From Halobacteriales archaeon QS_4_70_19 (GTDB lineage: Archaea; Halobacteriota; Halobacteria; Halobacteriales; Haloarculaceae), in contig PXRM01000014.1 of assembly GCA_003020985.1 (NCBI GenBank), positions 1 to 64,000 on the forward strand: DNA of 64,000 bases, read 5' to 3'. The notes below the pieces were generated by a model. The model was not told the origin of the DNA, made no database searches, and worked only from the letters and a program-made list of their open reading frames with translations. Of this stretch, positions 16,191 to 24,584 are shown in pieces (positions within the stretch are counted from its first letter, which is position 1; every line of letters begins with the position of its first letter). A program made the position numbers and the translations under genes.

Positions 16191-17384
16191 TCATTCGGGT
16201 GCCTTCTCGGCGCGCCCCCTCGCCATGAGGAAGACGCCTCGCGCCTCTGTCACTCGTTGCTCTCCCTCCTCTATGGTAAACTCTTCGCCCAGCAGTTCGA
16301 CCGGGCCCGCCTCGGTCACCTCGACCCTGATCTCGTTGCCGCGGAAGGTGTCGGGGACGGCGTCCGTCAGCGGGTCGAACGCGGCGACCTCGCTGCGGTC
16401 CAGCGGCGTGACCGCCAGCCCGCTCCCACCGTGGAGGCTCCCCGGCAGCCGGATGAGCCGGTTGATGTCCGTCGTCACCGGCTCGTCGATCGGCGCGCCC
16501 GCACCCGCGAGTGCGTCGCTCAGGAACGTCCGCGCCACGCTGAAGAAGGCCGGGTGGACGTCGATGTTGCCGACCGCGATGGCCTCACGGTTCTCCCGCA
16601 TCGCCCGGAGCGAACCCCGGGCCTTCTTCTCGCCGACGTTCTCGAACCCCCGCAACCGCTCGATGGCCGACTCGTCGTCCATCCCGGCCACCTCGTCGAC
16701 GAACGCGAGCAGGCGGTCGTGGAGCCGTCCGCTCCAGCCGCCCTCGGGCGGGAGCGACCGCTTCTCCGCGGGGCTCTTGCGCCCGGCCTCCCCGCCGACC
16801 GCCTCCGTCCGCACGAGGTCCTCGAACGCCACCTCGGCGCCGCGGACGTAGGTCGCGATCTCGCCGCGCGCGCTCCGGTCGAGCGCCTGCACGTCCTCCC
16901 GGCGCACGTGGACGTGGTAGCCGCGGCCGCCCGAGAAAACGACGCACGTGTCCGTGAATCCGAAATCCGACTCCAGGATCTCCAGCAGGCGCTGCAGGGC
17001 CTCCTTGCAGGTCGCCAGCATCTCGGCGTAGGTCGCCGCCTCCGGGTCGACGCCGGGCAGGTGGTCGGCGTCGAGGTCGAACACCAGGTCCGACCCGCGC
17101 CAGCCCTTGTCGCCCATCGTCCCCGCGCCGGGGTCGTCGTAGCTCCCGGCCGAGTAGTAGACGTGCTGCGGGCGGACGGACTCGTCGGCGAGCGCGTCCG
17201 CCAGGTCGTCGGCCCCGCCGACGAGGTCGATCCACGCCCGGTGGCGGATCATCCGCGTCCCGCCCCCGGAGAACGGGATGTACCCCCACTCGCGCTCGTT
17301 CGCGCGTGGCGGCGGCTCGATGGAGACCCGCCGGTAGTAGTCGCCGAATCGCCCCCGCAGGTACTCGCGCGTCCGTTCGTTCAT
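16191..17384 (-). CDS. priS: DNA primase small (catalytic) subunit PriS
   Basis: A 397-residue archaeo-eukaryotic primase catalytic subunit that makes RNA/DNA primers. Metal-binding Asp103 and Asp105 are in LVFDLDADHLPG, and the SGGRGYHVHVR motif follows at about 151-161. Further conserved parts are YYSAGSYDDPGAG, IDVHPAFFSVARTFL and DINRLIRLPGSLHGGSGL. The start at 17384 (MNERTREYLRGRFGDYYRRV) matches family N-termini; the frame upstream is non-coding. It precedes the GINS gene. The large subunit PriL is not in the window. Confidence 0.95.
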   Translation of the reverse strand: MNERTREYLRGRFGDYYRRVSIEPPPRANEREWGYIPFSGGGTRMIRHRAWIDLVGGADDLADALADESVRPQHVYYSAGSYDDPGAGTMGDKGWRGSDLVFDLDADHLPGVDPEAATYAEMLATCKEALQRLLEILESDFGFTDTCVVFSGGRGYHVHVRREDVQALDRSARGEIATYVRGAEVAFEDLVRTEAVGGEAGRKSPAEKRSLPPEGGWSGRLHDRLLAFVDEVAGMDDESAIERLRGFENVGEKKARGSLRAMRENREAIAVGNIDVHPAFFSVARTFLSDALAGAGAPIDEPVTTDINRLIRLPGSLHGGSGLAVTPLDRSEVAAFDPLTDAVPDTFRGNEIRVEVTEAGPVELLGEEFTIEEGEQRVTEARGVFLMARGRAEKAPE

Positions 17385-17810
17385 CGTCTGTGGTCGTGGC
17401 GTTCTGTCGGGGCCACCACGTCGGCCCCGCCGCATCCTGACTGACGGATGCGGGTGCCCGGTACATGAGTGTTCCTTCCCGGACGTGAGGAGAATCTGGA
17501 GGGAATTCTGAGACGATAGTTGCCGAATTTCGACACGAAGTTCGAAATTCTCGATTTGTTCCCCGATCTGAGAGCGAAAGTCGGTCTTTGAGATGATACT
17601 TCCGACGGAGCGCTCGCCCTCCGAATTCACTAGGGGCGTAGTCTGTCCAACGGGGACGGCGTCCCTGTCCCTCCCCGGGTTCTCGCAGTTACACCGCAAG
17701 ATACGGGGGACGAAGTCCCCCGGCACGCCCGGGCTCCGGACAGGCCGCTCGCCACGCGCTTCCCGGCCCGCGGGCCGTGGAGGGTCGCGTACCCCGCCAG
17801 TCACAATGGC

Positions 17811-17853
17811 GCGCGCTGGCGGCTGTGCCGGAGGCCAGCCGCAGCCAGCGCGC
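17811..17853. repeat. Imperfect inverted repeat (hairpin)
   Basis: The arms GCGCGCTGGCGGCTG and CAGCCGCAGCCAGCGCGC pair with one 3-nt bulge around a 10-nt loop. It lies in the long non-coding region between priS and the FAD reductase gene. Confidence 0.6.
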
Positions 17854-18298
17854 GAGGGCTGAGCATCGCAGCGAACGGAGTGAGCGAGAAGCGCAGGCGG
17901 TTGGGGAGGTGTGAGGCCCACGTTCGCCGACTGGCCCACGTGCTGTCCTGGTGGAATCGAAGGGCGAGGGCTCTCGATCCGGTGAGATGACGCAAGCACC
18001 GCAACGAGCGAGCAACGCGAGCGAGTGAGGAGCGCAGCGAGTCGCAACCGGTCGAGAGCGCGAGGGCTTCGGAGGTAGTGCCATCACCCCAGTCGTCCCG
18101 AGAGAGCGCGAGGGCTTCGTAACCGTCTCCGTCGGCCCCGTCGCTCGAAACCGTGGCCCGATACGACTCCTGTTGAAGAGTTGATTCTGTCGAGGGCGAG
18201 ACGAGCGACCGGACGTATCATTCGCTCGGTGGCGAAACGGAGTGAGCGGGGAGGAGGTAGACGCCGGCTCCTCCATCCCCGTCCAGCTCGTGTCACGC

Positions 18299-18307
18299 CA
18301 TTTAAGC
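18299..18307 (+). promoter_or_regulatory. Probable TATA element of the FAD reductase gene
   Basis: CATTTAAGC is centred about 28 bases before the ATG at 18331 in otherwise GC-rich DNA. This is the spacing expected for a leaderless haloarchaeal transcript and supports the chosen start. Confidence 0.5.
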
Positions 18308-18330
18308 CGTCCCGAACCGCGAACGCATCC

Positions 18331-19692
18331 ATGCAACGAGTCGACGTGGCCGTCGTCGGCGGCGGGCCGGCCGGCAGTTCCGCCGGGCGGGCGGCCGCCG
18401 CCGAGGACGCCGACGCCCTCGTCATCGAGAAAGGCGTCCCGCGGGCCGACCGCGAGGGACCGGGCCCGGACTCGACGGACGCCGCCGGCATCCTCGACTA
18501 CTGGGTCGACCTGATGGACCTGGACGTACCCGTCCCCCAGCACGTCAAACTCCGGGAACTGCGGGGCGCCGACTTCATCGGCCCGAACGAGTCCGTCGAG
18601 ATGGACACGACGGGCATCGACTCCACGTACCCGAACTTCGGGTTCACCTTCCATCGCGCGCGGCTAGACGACTGGCTCCGCGAGCGCGCCGAGGACGCCG
18701 GGGCGGAGTACCGCGTCGGGACGGGCGTCCGCGAGGTGGCGACCGACCTGACGGGCAGCCCCACCCACCACCTGACGCTGAAGGACAGCACCGAGATCGA
18801 GGCCGAGTACCTGGTCCTCGCCGACGGCCCCCAGCGCACCGTGACCGGGCAGGTGCTGGAGCAGTGGCTCCCGGACGGCCAGTACGACGGGCTGGCGTCC
18901 ACGAGGGCCAACCACATCGCCTACCAGGAGTACCGCGAGATGCCCGAGGAGCTGTTCGAGCCCGACCGCCTCAAGTTCTGGTGGGGCCACATGCCCGGGC
19001 ACACGGCCTACCCGTGGGTGTTCCCCAACGACGGCCGGGTCGCGCGCGTCGGCCTGACGATGCCCATCGGGCTGGACCTCGACACCGTCGAGAACCGCGA
19101 GGACTACGCCCTCCTCCGGCCCGGGGACGAGCGCGTCCCCGCCGGGAAGGAGTACATCCGGCGCCTCCTGGAGTACGCCTACCCCTCGTACGACGAGAGC
19201 AACTTCCCCCTGCTCGAGGACCACGGGAAGTCGAAGGGGACGGAGACCTACCCCATCTCCTCGACCCGTCCCATCGAGTCCCCGACGGCGGCCAACGTCG
19301 CGGTCGTCGGCGGCGCGATGGGCGCCACCAGCGCGTTCCACGAGGGCGGCGACCACGTCGCCATCCGCACCGGCAAGGAAGCCGGGCGACTCGCGGGGCT
19401 CGGCGCGCTCCGGGCGTACAACTACGAGTGGCGGCGCGCCATCGGCGAGGAGGTCCGGCGGAACGTCGTCCTCGCGGACGTCGTCCGGGACTACGGTCCC
19501 GACGACTGGGACCGCGTCTTCGGCGTCGCCAGCGCCATGCAGCCCGACCCCGGCGAGGGGCGTGCTGGCTGGTTGGACGCCCTGCGCGCGGGGCCGGCGG
19601 CCCTGAAGCTGTTCGGCCAGTACCAGTACGGCAAGTTCCAGGCCCGGGACGGCGGCTACTGCCAGATCCGCGAGGACGACTACTCCGTGTAA
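18331..19692 (+). CDS. FAD-dependent oxidoreductase, geranylgeranyl reductase family
   Basis: A 453-residue flavoprotein. The N-terminal dinucleotide-binding motif is VDVAVVGGGPAGSSAGRAAA, followed by the family-typical FHRARLDDWLRERAEDAG. A central VLADGPQRTVTGQ segment and NVAVVGGAMGATSAFHEGGDHVAIRTGKEAG (second FAD contact) are also present. Members hydrogenate isoprenoid chains of archaeal lipids or quinones, or act as halogenase-like monooxygenases; which one applies here is not clear. The TnpB element begins right after its stop, so the flanking guide-proximal sequence of that element would be this gene's 3' end. Confidence 0.8.
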   Translation: MQRVDVAVVGGGPAGSSAGRAAAAEDADALVIEKGVPRADREGPGPDSTDAAGILDYWVDLMDLDVPVPQHVKLRELRGADFIGPNESVEMDTTGIDSTYPNFGFTFHRARLDDWLRERAEDAGAEYRVGTGVREVATDLTGSPTHHLTLKDSTEIEAEYLVLADGPQRTVTGQVLEQWLPDGQYDGLASTRANHIAYQEYREMPEELFEPDRLKFWWGHMPGHTAYPWVFPNDGRVARVGLTMPIGLDLDTVENREDYALLRPGDERVPAGKEYIRRLLEYAYPSYDESNFPLLEDHGKSKGTETYPISSTRPIESPTAANVAVVGGAMGATSAFHEGGDHVAIRTGKEAGRLAGLGALRAYNYEWRRAIGEEVRRNVVLADVVRDYGPDDWDRVFGVASAMQPDPGEGRAGWLDALRAGPAALKLFGQYQYGKFQARDGGYCQIREDDYSV

Positions 19693-19696
19693 ACTA

Positions 19697-19746
19697 CCCT
19701 ACCCTACTCCCTCGGCGCTGACGCGCCTCGGTCCTTGAGGGTAGGG
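19697..19746 (-). ncRNA. Putative 3' end of the TnpB guide RNA (omega/reRNA scaffold)
   Basis: On the minus strand, downstream of tnpB, CCCTACCC and GGGTAGGG enclose TCAAGGACCGAGG, an inner GGCGCG..CAGCGCC-type stem, and GAGGGAGTA. By analogy with IS605/IS1341 elements this terminal hairpin is the scaffold whose 3' flank serves as guide. The flank here is the end of the FAD reductase gene. This is an inference from position and structure. Confidence 0.5.
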
Positions 19747-19826
19747 CCACCGACGGAGCTTCGCGCCGTCGAGGCCTCGAAAGACGCGTCGCGTCTTTCG
19801 GTGGCTTTGATGTGGACTCCCGGCGA

Positions 19827-21080
19827 TCAGTCACCGGCAATCGGCTGGTGACTCTCACCGTTCAACGTCCCACCATTTATACGCAGGTCTACTTCTGCGT
19901 CTCCGCTCCCCGACGTGGGCGAGGACCGGAGTCTATGTTGTCGCTTCCGGGCGTACCGTAACCCGATGTTTTTCGCGGCGTTGTAGTCCGCGTTCACTTC
20001 GTACCCGCACTTTTGACACTCAAACTGTTCCCTGTGGCGGTTGTCGTCGTGCGTGAACCCGCAGTCCGTCCGCGAACAGCGGGTGGACGTGTGGTTCGGC
20101 TCGACCTGCTCCACGGAGATGTCCTGTTCGGGGGCTTTGTAGGAGACGTACTTGTAGAGGCGTCGGAACGCCCAGACATGGTGCCACTGCGCGTGTGGAA
20201 GCCGCTCTCGAATGCCGGTCAAGTCCTCGAACACGATCACGTCGCAGTCGTGTTCGGCGGCTTCGGTAACGACCTCATTAGCGACCGTGTGGATGTACTG
20301 TTTTCGCCATGCTTCTTCGCGCTTCCCGAGTCGAAGCAGGGCGTCGTGTGCGGCCTGCGTGCCGCGTTGTTGCATCTCTCCGCGTCGCTTCTCGAGCTCG
20401 CGGCACCAGTGGTCGTAGTCGTCGCCCTGCCAGAACGTGCCGGTCGAAGCGACGGCTAATGAGTTAACGCCGAGGTCGATACCGAGGACCGTTTGGTCGG
20501 GGGGCCCGGTATCTGCCGGAACCTCCGCGTCGTTGCCACCGTTCGTCCGTCGCGTCGAGATGTGAAGGTAGAACTCGTCGGTCACCGCGTCGTACCGAAG
20601 CGTACTCTCGCGGAACTCGTAGTCCTCTGAGAGTACATACCGTTCGTAAGGCGTCGGGCTGTCTGCCGGGAGAACGAACGGCAGTTCGACCCGACCATCG
20701 ACTGTCGCCAGCGACGCCTTGGTGCGATAGAAAGTCGCGCTCCGCGTGTCGTAGTCCATCGTTTCGGCGGTGAACGTTGGCCGGGAGACGCGCTGTCCCT
20801 TTTTCCAGCGTTCGACAACGCCTTTGATGGCTTCGACGGCGCGACGAATTGCGGCTTGAACGAGTTGTGCCTGTAGGTCCGTCTCCTCTCGAAGTTCGGA
20901 GTATAGAGCGTCCCGTACCTGACGTTTGTTGGTTTTGCACTCGGCGTACGAGGTGTTCGACCAACAGTAGTTGGCGGTTCGGTTCGCGCAGTAGAGGTAC
21001 TGCTCAGCGGTTCGGTGGAGTGCGTCGCGTTGCTCGTCGGAAACATCAAGTTTCACGACGGCGGTCCGGCGCACGTCCAT
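19827..21080 (-). CDS. tnpB: TnpB RNA-guided endonuclease (IS200/IS605 OrfB)
   Basis: A 417-residue TnpB that looks intact. RuvC-like catalytic residues are Asp202 (GIDLGVNSLA), Glu285 (VIVFEDLTGI) and Asp365 (NADYNAAKNI). The zinc finger is Cys335/Cys340 with Cys355/Cys358. The N-terminal OrfB_HTH-like helices start VVKLDVSDEQRDALH. The AT-richer, more varied codon use than in neighbouring genes suggests transfer. No TnpA is present, so the element depends on another transposase for movement; TnpB would cut at sites matching its guide next to a target-adjacent motif. Confidence 0.93.
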   Translation of the reverse strand: MDVRRTAVVKLDVSDEQRDALHRTAEQYLYCANRTANYCWSNTSYAECKTNKRQVRDALYSELREETDLQAQLVQAAIRRAVEAIKGVVERWKKGQRVSRPTFTAETMDYDTRSATFYRTKASLATVDGRVELPFVLPADSPTPYERYVLSEDYEFRESTLRYDAVTDEFYLHISTRRTNGGNDAEVPADTGPPDQTVLGIDLGVNSLAVASTGTFWQGDDYDHWCRELEKRRGEMQQRGTQAAHDALLRLGKREEAWRKQYIHTVANEVVTEAAEHDCDVIVFEDLTGIRERLPHAQWHHVWAFRRLYKYVSYKAPEQDISVEQVEPNHTSTRCSRTDCGFTHDDNRHREQFECQKCGYEVNADYNAAKNIGLRYARKRQHRLRSSPTSGSGDAEVDLRINGGTLNGESHQPIAGD

Positions 21081-21166
21081 AGTTCAGAGAAACGCCGACG
21101 GTACTTATACGTTCGGGAGTCGACCGGTCGCAGTGTGCCGGTTGGGTCGTGCTATGTCGGTTTCCT

Positions 21167-21218
21167 CTCCGGCCTACTCGCTCCCTTCGCTACGCTTCGG
21201 TCGCTCCTTGGGCCGGAG
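21167..21218 (-). repeat. Second TnpB-type end hairpin, upstream of tnpB
   Basis: CTCCGGCC (21167-21174) pairs with GGCCGGAG (21211-21218). In minus-strand reading the loop starts CAAGGAGCGA and ends GAGCGAGTA, closely resembling the loop of the 19697-19746 hairpin. It may be the left-end palindrome of this element or the right end of a second, lost element. The preceding oxidoreductase gene terminates inside it. Confidence 0.55.
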
Positions 21219-21734
21219 GCTCCATCTTGAATTACGCTGAGCAGGTGTGTCGCGGGCGGCCGCTGTCGCGTCCGTGGTCGCCTCGCCCCCCGCAGCGTCG
21301 TCGGTCGCGAGGAACCGCTCGCGCAACCCGGCGTCGGGCACCATGCACGCCTCCTTCTTCCCGAACGCGTCGTAGCGCACCCGCGCGAGCAGGTCGTAGC
21401 CCGCGTCGCGGACGACCCGGGGCACGACCCGGAGGTGCCACGCCAGCCGGTAGGGCTGGTCGAGGTGCCGGGCGATGCGGACCGCCCCGTCGGATTTCGT
21501 GTAGACGCCGTCGGCGCCGAGGTAGACGAGCGAGTCGAAGTAGTCCGGGTCCATCCCGTGCTGGGCGAGCAGGTCCGCGCCCACCGCGGACTGCAGCGGC
21601 GCGAAGCGAAGCGCCCCGTCGTCGTGCGCGTGGATGAACCGGACGCTCCACGCACAGAAGTTGCAGACCCCGTCGAACAGCACCACCGGCCCGTCCACGT
21701 CGTCGGCCGGCGAACCGTCGCGCAGGTCGGTCAT
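21174..21734 (-). CDS. DCC1-like thiol-disulfide oxidoreductase, C-terminus run into IS end
   Basis: About 186 residues. The N-terminal motif GPVVLFDGVCNFCAWSVRFI carries the Cys-x-x-Cys redox pair of the DCC1/YuxK family, followed by LRFAPLQSAVG, DSLVYLGADGVYTKSDGAVRIARHL and WHLRVVPRVVRDAGYDLLARVRYDAFGKKEACMVP, which is the family end. The last 35 or so residues, including AQRNSRWSLRPKERPKRSEG, are read from the mobile-element end at 21174-21235 and are unlike the family. The element probably replaced the native stop codon. Start at the ATG 21732-21734. Confidence 0.8.
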   Translation of the reverse strand: MTDLRDGSPADDVDGPVVLFDGVCNFCAWSVRFIHAHDDGALRFAPLQSAVGADLLAQHGMDPDYFDSLVYLGADGVYTKSDGAVRIARHLDQPYRLAWHLRVVPRVVRDAGYDLLARVRYDAFGKKEACMVPDAGLRERFLATDDAAGGEATTDATAAARDTPAQRNSRWSLRPKERPKRSEGSE

Positions 21735-22454
21735 GTGTGAACGGAGGGGGCCGCGGCACCTGACCCTTCCGGGTGGGCGCTGCTGGAGCGGCCTGGCAGA
21801 CACCACACTGGATGTGGCGGGGCGTCCCTGTCCGCCGCTCGCGCCCCGAAACACGGATACCGCGTCGTCGGCTACGTCCACTGCGTGCCTCAGTCCCCGC
21901 CCGAGACCCCGGCAGGGCGCGATGACACGCGGAGAACCCGGGCACGCGACAGGAACCGCCGTCCGCCACGAAGGGATGGCACCGCTGCGACGGCTGACGC
22001 CGTCTCGCCACCCGTTCGCGCTCCGGCGCGAACCGCCCGGCACGAGGGTTTCCCGGTCGACGCGGCACGCCGCCACGGGATGAGACCGGACGTTAGTGTT
22101 CCGGGCGACACTCCACGCTCGTGAGCGACCGCTCCGGTGAGCGACACGAGGTCGGAGGGATCGGATGCGGGCCGGACACACCGTGCCGTGGGCGCCGGGC
22201 CGTCGACCGATGCCCGCGGACCACTCCGACCAGCGGGACCTGTTCCGCATCGTGACCGGGCGGGGATATGAGACACGTTCGTCTGGACCTCGACGCCGGG
22301 GGACGGGAGGACGAGATCCATCCGATGTACGACCTCCCGGCGAACGCCGAATTCGTGGAGCGGGCGAAGACGACCCATTGGAACCACTCCGGCCGGCCCG
22401 ACCGGGGCCGCCGGTTCCCCTACCCCTTTGGGGAGTGGGGTCGTCGGTCCGGCC
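21735..22454. other. Gene-poor region with a regulator relic
   Basis: This stretch between the DCC1-like gene and the quinone oxidoreductase has only GC-type open frames, except for the Bat-like N-terminal relic at 22268-22390. A palindrome CCCCTTTGGGG at about 22423-22433 lies 22 bases before the oxidoreductase start and may belong to its promoter. Confidence 0.5.
22268..22390 (+). pseudogene. N-terminal relic of a Bat-like regulator
   Basis: An ATG at 22268 begins MRHVRLDLDAGGREDEIHPM, followed by YDLPANAEFVERAKTTHWNH. This matches the usual start of haloarchaeal Bat/HTH_10 regulators (MRxVRxxLxAxG..xEIHPMYDLxAN..YVERA..xxWN). After about 22390 the reading becomes low-complexity and overlaps the next gene's promoter, so the sensor core and HTH are gone. 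I call it a 5' remnant. Confidence 0.5.
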
Positions 22455-23411
22455 ATGCGAGCCGTCCGATTCCACGACCACGGCGGGCCCGAACAGCTCA
22501 TGGTCGAAGACGTGGACCGACCGACGCCCGGCGACGGCGAGGTGCTGGTGAAGGTGCGCGCCGCGGCCGTCAACCCCGTGGACACCTACTTCCGCGAGGG
22601 GTCGTACCGGCCGGGCGGCCTGCCGTGGGTCCCGGGCAGCGACGCCGCGGGCGTGGTGACGGCGGTGGCCGACGACGTGACCGACTACGACCCCGGCGAC
22701 CGCGTGTTCGCGACCGCGCTCGGCAACGACCATCAGGGCACGTGCGCGGAGTACGTCGCGGTCCCGACGGACCGGCTGGCGCGACTCCCTGACCGGGTCG
22801 GGTTCGCGGCGGGCGCGGCGGGCGCACTCGTGGGCGTGACCGCCTGGCAGGCGCTGATCGCGCAGTGTGGCCTCGAACCGGGCGAGCGCGTGCTCGTCCA
22901 CGGCGGGTCGGGCGGCGTCGGCCACGTCGCCGTCCAGGTCGCGCACGCCGCCGGCGCGCGCGTGACGACGACCGCCAGCCCGGAGTACCACGGCGACCTC
23001 CGCGACCTGGGCGCCGACGACGTGCTGGACTACCGCCGCGACGACCTCGCCGACGCCATCCGCGAGGCGGGCCAGCCGGACGTGGTACTGGACCATCGGC
23101 TCGACGACTACCTCGGCCTGGACTGCGAGGTGGCCGCGTTCCGCGGGCGGATCGCCGCCATCGGCAACACCGACGCCGCGGCGACGTTCCCGGACGTCCC
23201 GGCCCATCGCGGGAAGGCGCTCACCGTCCACCACGTCTCCATGTTCAACACGCCCGACGTGGCGCGGGTCCTCCAGCGGCTCGCGGCGCTGATGGACCGT
23301 GGCGCGCTTGCCCCCCAGGTCGCCCGCACGTACGACCTCGACGAGGTGTCCGAGGCCCAGGAAGCCGTCGTGGAGGACTCGTTCCTCGGGAAGCTGGTCG
23401 TCGAGCCCTGA
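22455..23411 (+). CDS. Quinone oxidoreductase-like medium-chain dehydrogenase
   Basis: A 318-residue zinc-independent MDR protein of the NADPH:quinone reductase group. The N-terminal GroES-like domain is MRAVRFHDHGGPEQLMVEDV, VKVRAAAVNPVDTYFREGSY and VPGSDAAGVV. The Rossmann motif is ERVLVHGGSGGVGHVAVQVAHAAGARV, followed by a YRRDD..IREA segment. No structural zinc Cys cluster is visible, consistent with a quinone oxidoreductase. The ATG at 22455 is the family start. Substrate quinone or enal is unknown. Confidence 0.88.
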   Translation: MRAVRFHDHGGPEQLMVEDVDRPTPGDGEVLVKVRAAAVNPVDTYFREGSYRPGGLPWVPGSDAAGVVTAVADDVTDYDPGDRVFATALGNDHQGTCAEYVAVPTDRLARLPDRVGFAAGAAGALVGVTAWQALIAQCGLEPGERVLVHGGSGGVGHVAVQVAHAAGARVTTTASPEYHGDLRDLGADDVLDYRRDDLADAIREAGQPDVVLDHRLDDYLGLDCEVAAFRGRIAAIGNTDAAATFPDVPAHRGKALTVHHVSMFNTPDVARVLQRLAALMDRGALAPQVARTYDLDEVSEAQEAVVEDSFLGKLVVEP

Positions 23412-23427
23412 CGGACGGCCCCGCGAA

Positions 23428-24465
23428 CTACTCCCGGACGGTCTCCGGGCTCGTCACCCGCTTTACGTCGTCCACGCCCGCCCGCCGGACGACCGCGCGG
23501 ACGGGGTCGCGGTAGCCCGCGAGGTTGTCCGAGTCGCCATCGAGCACGAGCAGCCGGGCGTCGCGGCCGGGGGCGACGAGCCCGCAGTTCAGCCCGGCGA
23601 GGTCCGCACCCGCGACCGTCGCCATCCGCAGCACGTCCGGGGCGGTGACGCGGTCGTCGCTCAACTTCATCGTGAACGCCATCTCGCGGAACATGGACGG
23701 GGAGTTGAGCATCACGTTGTCCGTCCCGAGCGCGACCGTCGTCCGCTCCAGCATGTCGCCGACCGGCGGGAACCCGACCTTCGTGACGAGGTTCGAGCGC
23801 GGGCAGACGACGATTGGCGTCCCGCGCTCCTCGACGCGGTCGAGGTGGAGGCCCTCGGCGTGGACCATGTGGACGAGAAAGTCCGGGTCCAGGTCGAGGG
23901 CGGAGTTGATGTCGGCGGCGTCGCGCTCGCCGGCGTGGATGCCGAACAGCTTGTCCGCGTTGCGGGTGGCGTTGCGCTCGCGGGAGAAGTCACCGTCACG
24001 AGCCCCCGACGCACCGAACCCGTCCGCGGCCTCCATCGCCGCGACCGTCTCCCGCCCGAGGACGACGGGCTCTATGTCGACGCCCTCCAGCGCGTCACGA
24101 ACGGCCTCGACCCCCTCGACGCCGCCCTCGCGGAACTCGACGAACGCGCCGGTCCCGCCCTGTCGCATGTAGCGCAGCGAGCGGTGCATCGCTGCCACGA
24201 GCGCCGAGCGGTCGGCCTCGCGGAGGAGCCGGTGTTTGAGGCCGTCCGGGGGCGCCACGAGTTCGTCCAGCGAGAGCCCCGCACCCGCGTCCTTGGCGAT
24301 CGAGTCGCCGATGTGGGTGTGGGCGTTCACGAACGCCGGCAGGATGATGTCGTCGCTGTCGACGCTGTCACCCTCGACCCGCTCTATCGTCCCGTCCTCG
24401 ACGACGACGCGCCCCTCGACGGGTTCGAACTCCCGGCCGACGAGAACCGTCCCCTCGAGTACCAT
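23428..24465 (-). CDS. Amidohydrolase family protein (cytosine deaminase/ATZ-like)
   Basis: A 345-residue metal-dependent hydrolase. Motifs in order are LPAFVNAHTHIGDS (HxH metal ligands), FGIHAGE (His), VHMVHAEGLHLD (His region), VVCPRSN, and TVALGTDNVML with the catalytic Asp. A second composite beta-domain is split between the N-terminus (VVVEDGTIERVEG) and the C-terminus (GRDARLLVLDGDSDN). Similar haloarchaeal proteins are annotated as probable amidohydrolases or nucleoside deaminases; the substrate cannot be assigned. It is convergent with the quinone oxidoreductase gene (16 bp between stops). Confidence 0.87.
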   Translation of the reverse strand: MVLEGTVLVGREFEPVEGRVVVEDGTIERVEGDSVDSDDIILPAFVNAHTHIGDSIAKDAGAGLSLDELVAPPDGLKHRLLREADRSALVAAMHRSLRYMRQGGTGAFVEFREGGVEGVEAVRDALEGVDIEPVVLGRETVAAMEAADGFGASGARDGDFSRERNATRNADKLFGIHAGERDAADINSALDLDPDFLVHMVHAEGLHLDRVEERGTPIVVCPRSNLVTKVGFPPVGDMLERTTVALGTDNVMLNSPSMFREMAFTMKLSDDRVTAPDVLRMATVAGADLAGLNCGLVAPGRDARLLVLDGDSDNLAGYRDPVRAVVRRAGVDDVKRVTSPETVRE

Positions 24466-24584
24466 GCCGTGACCCTCGCAGCCGACGACCAAAAACGGGT
24501 CGGGACGGTGCGGCCGGCCACCGACGGCCGGGGCGACCGCGGCTCGCGGACAGGCTTTAGTGGACCGCTGTGGAATCGCCCGGC

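Larger units (their letters stand above)
17385..18330. other. Long structured intergenic region upstream of priS
   Basis: This 946-bp region has no convincing protein gene. It holds a perfect hairpin (GGGGGAC/GTCCCCC, about 17705-17721), a larger imperfect inverted repeat at 17811-17853 (arms beginning GCGCGCTGGC), and a run of CGAGCGA/GAGCGAG-type short repeats at about 17870-18130. Within that run the block GAGAGCGCGAGGGCTTCG occurs twice (near 18054 and 18101). It is repeat-like and could specify a structured RNA, but I cannot assign one. Confidence 0.5.
19693..21235 (-). mobile_element. IS200/IS605-type (IS1341-like) element with solo tnpB
   Basis: The element contains one tnpB gene (19827-21080) and no tnpA. 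At the tnpB 3' side, CCCTACCC (19697-19704) pairs with GGGTAGGG (19739-19746) around a loop with its own stem. This is the kind of 3'-end structure seen in the guide (omega/re) RNA of TnpB systems. A second hairpin GAAAGACGCG/CGCGTCTTTC lies at about 19778-19798. Upstream of tnpB another end-like hairpin occupies 21167-21218. Exact ends are inferred: the right end is about 19693, directly after the FAD gene stop; the left end is less certain. Confidence 0.65.

Noticed and set aside
17593-17862. An 89-codon open frame in the priS upstream region
   Set aside because: The translation is Arg/Gly/Pro-rich with no family features, and it spans hairpin sequence.
17870-18130. CRISPR array suggested by repeated GAGCGAG-type units
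   Set aside because: Units are short, irregular and lack constant-length spacers; they look like low-complexity repeats.
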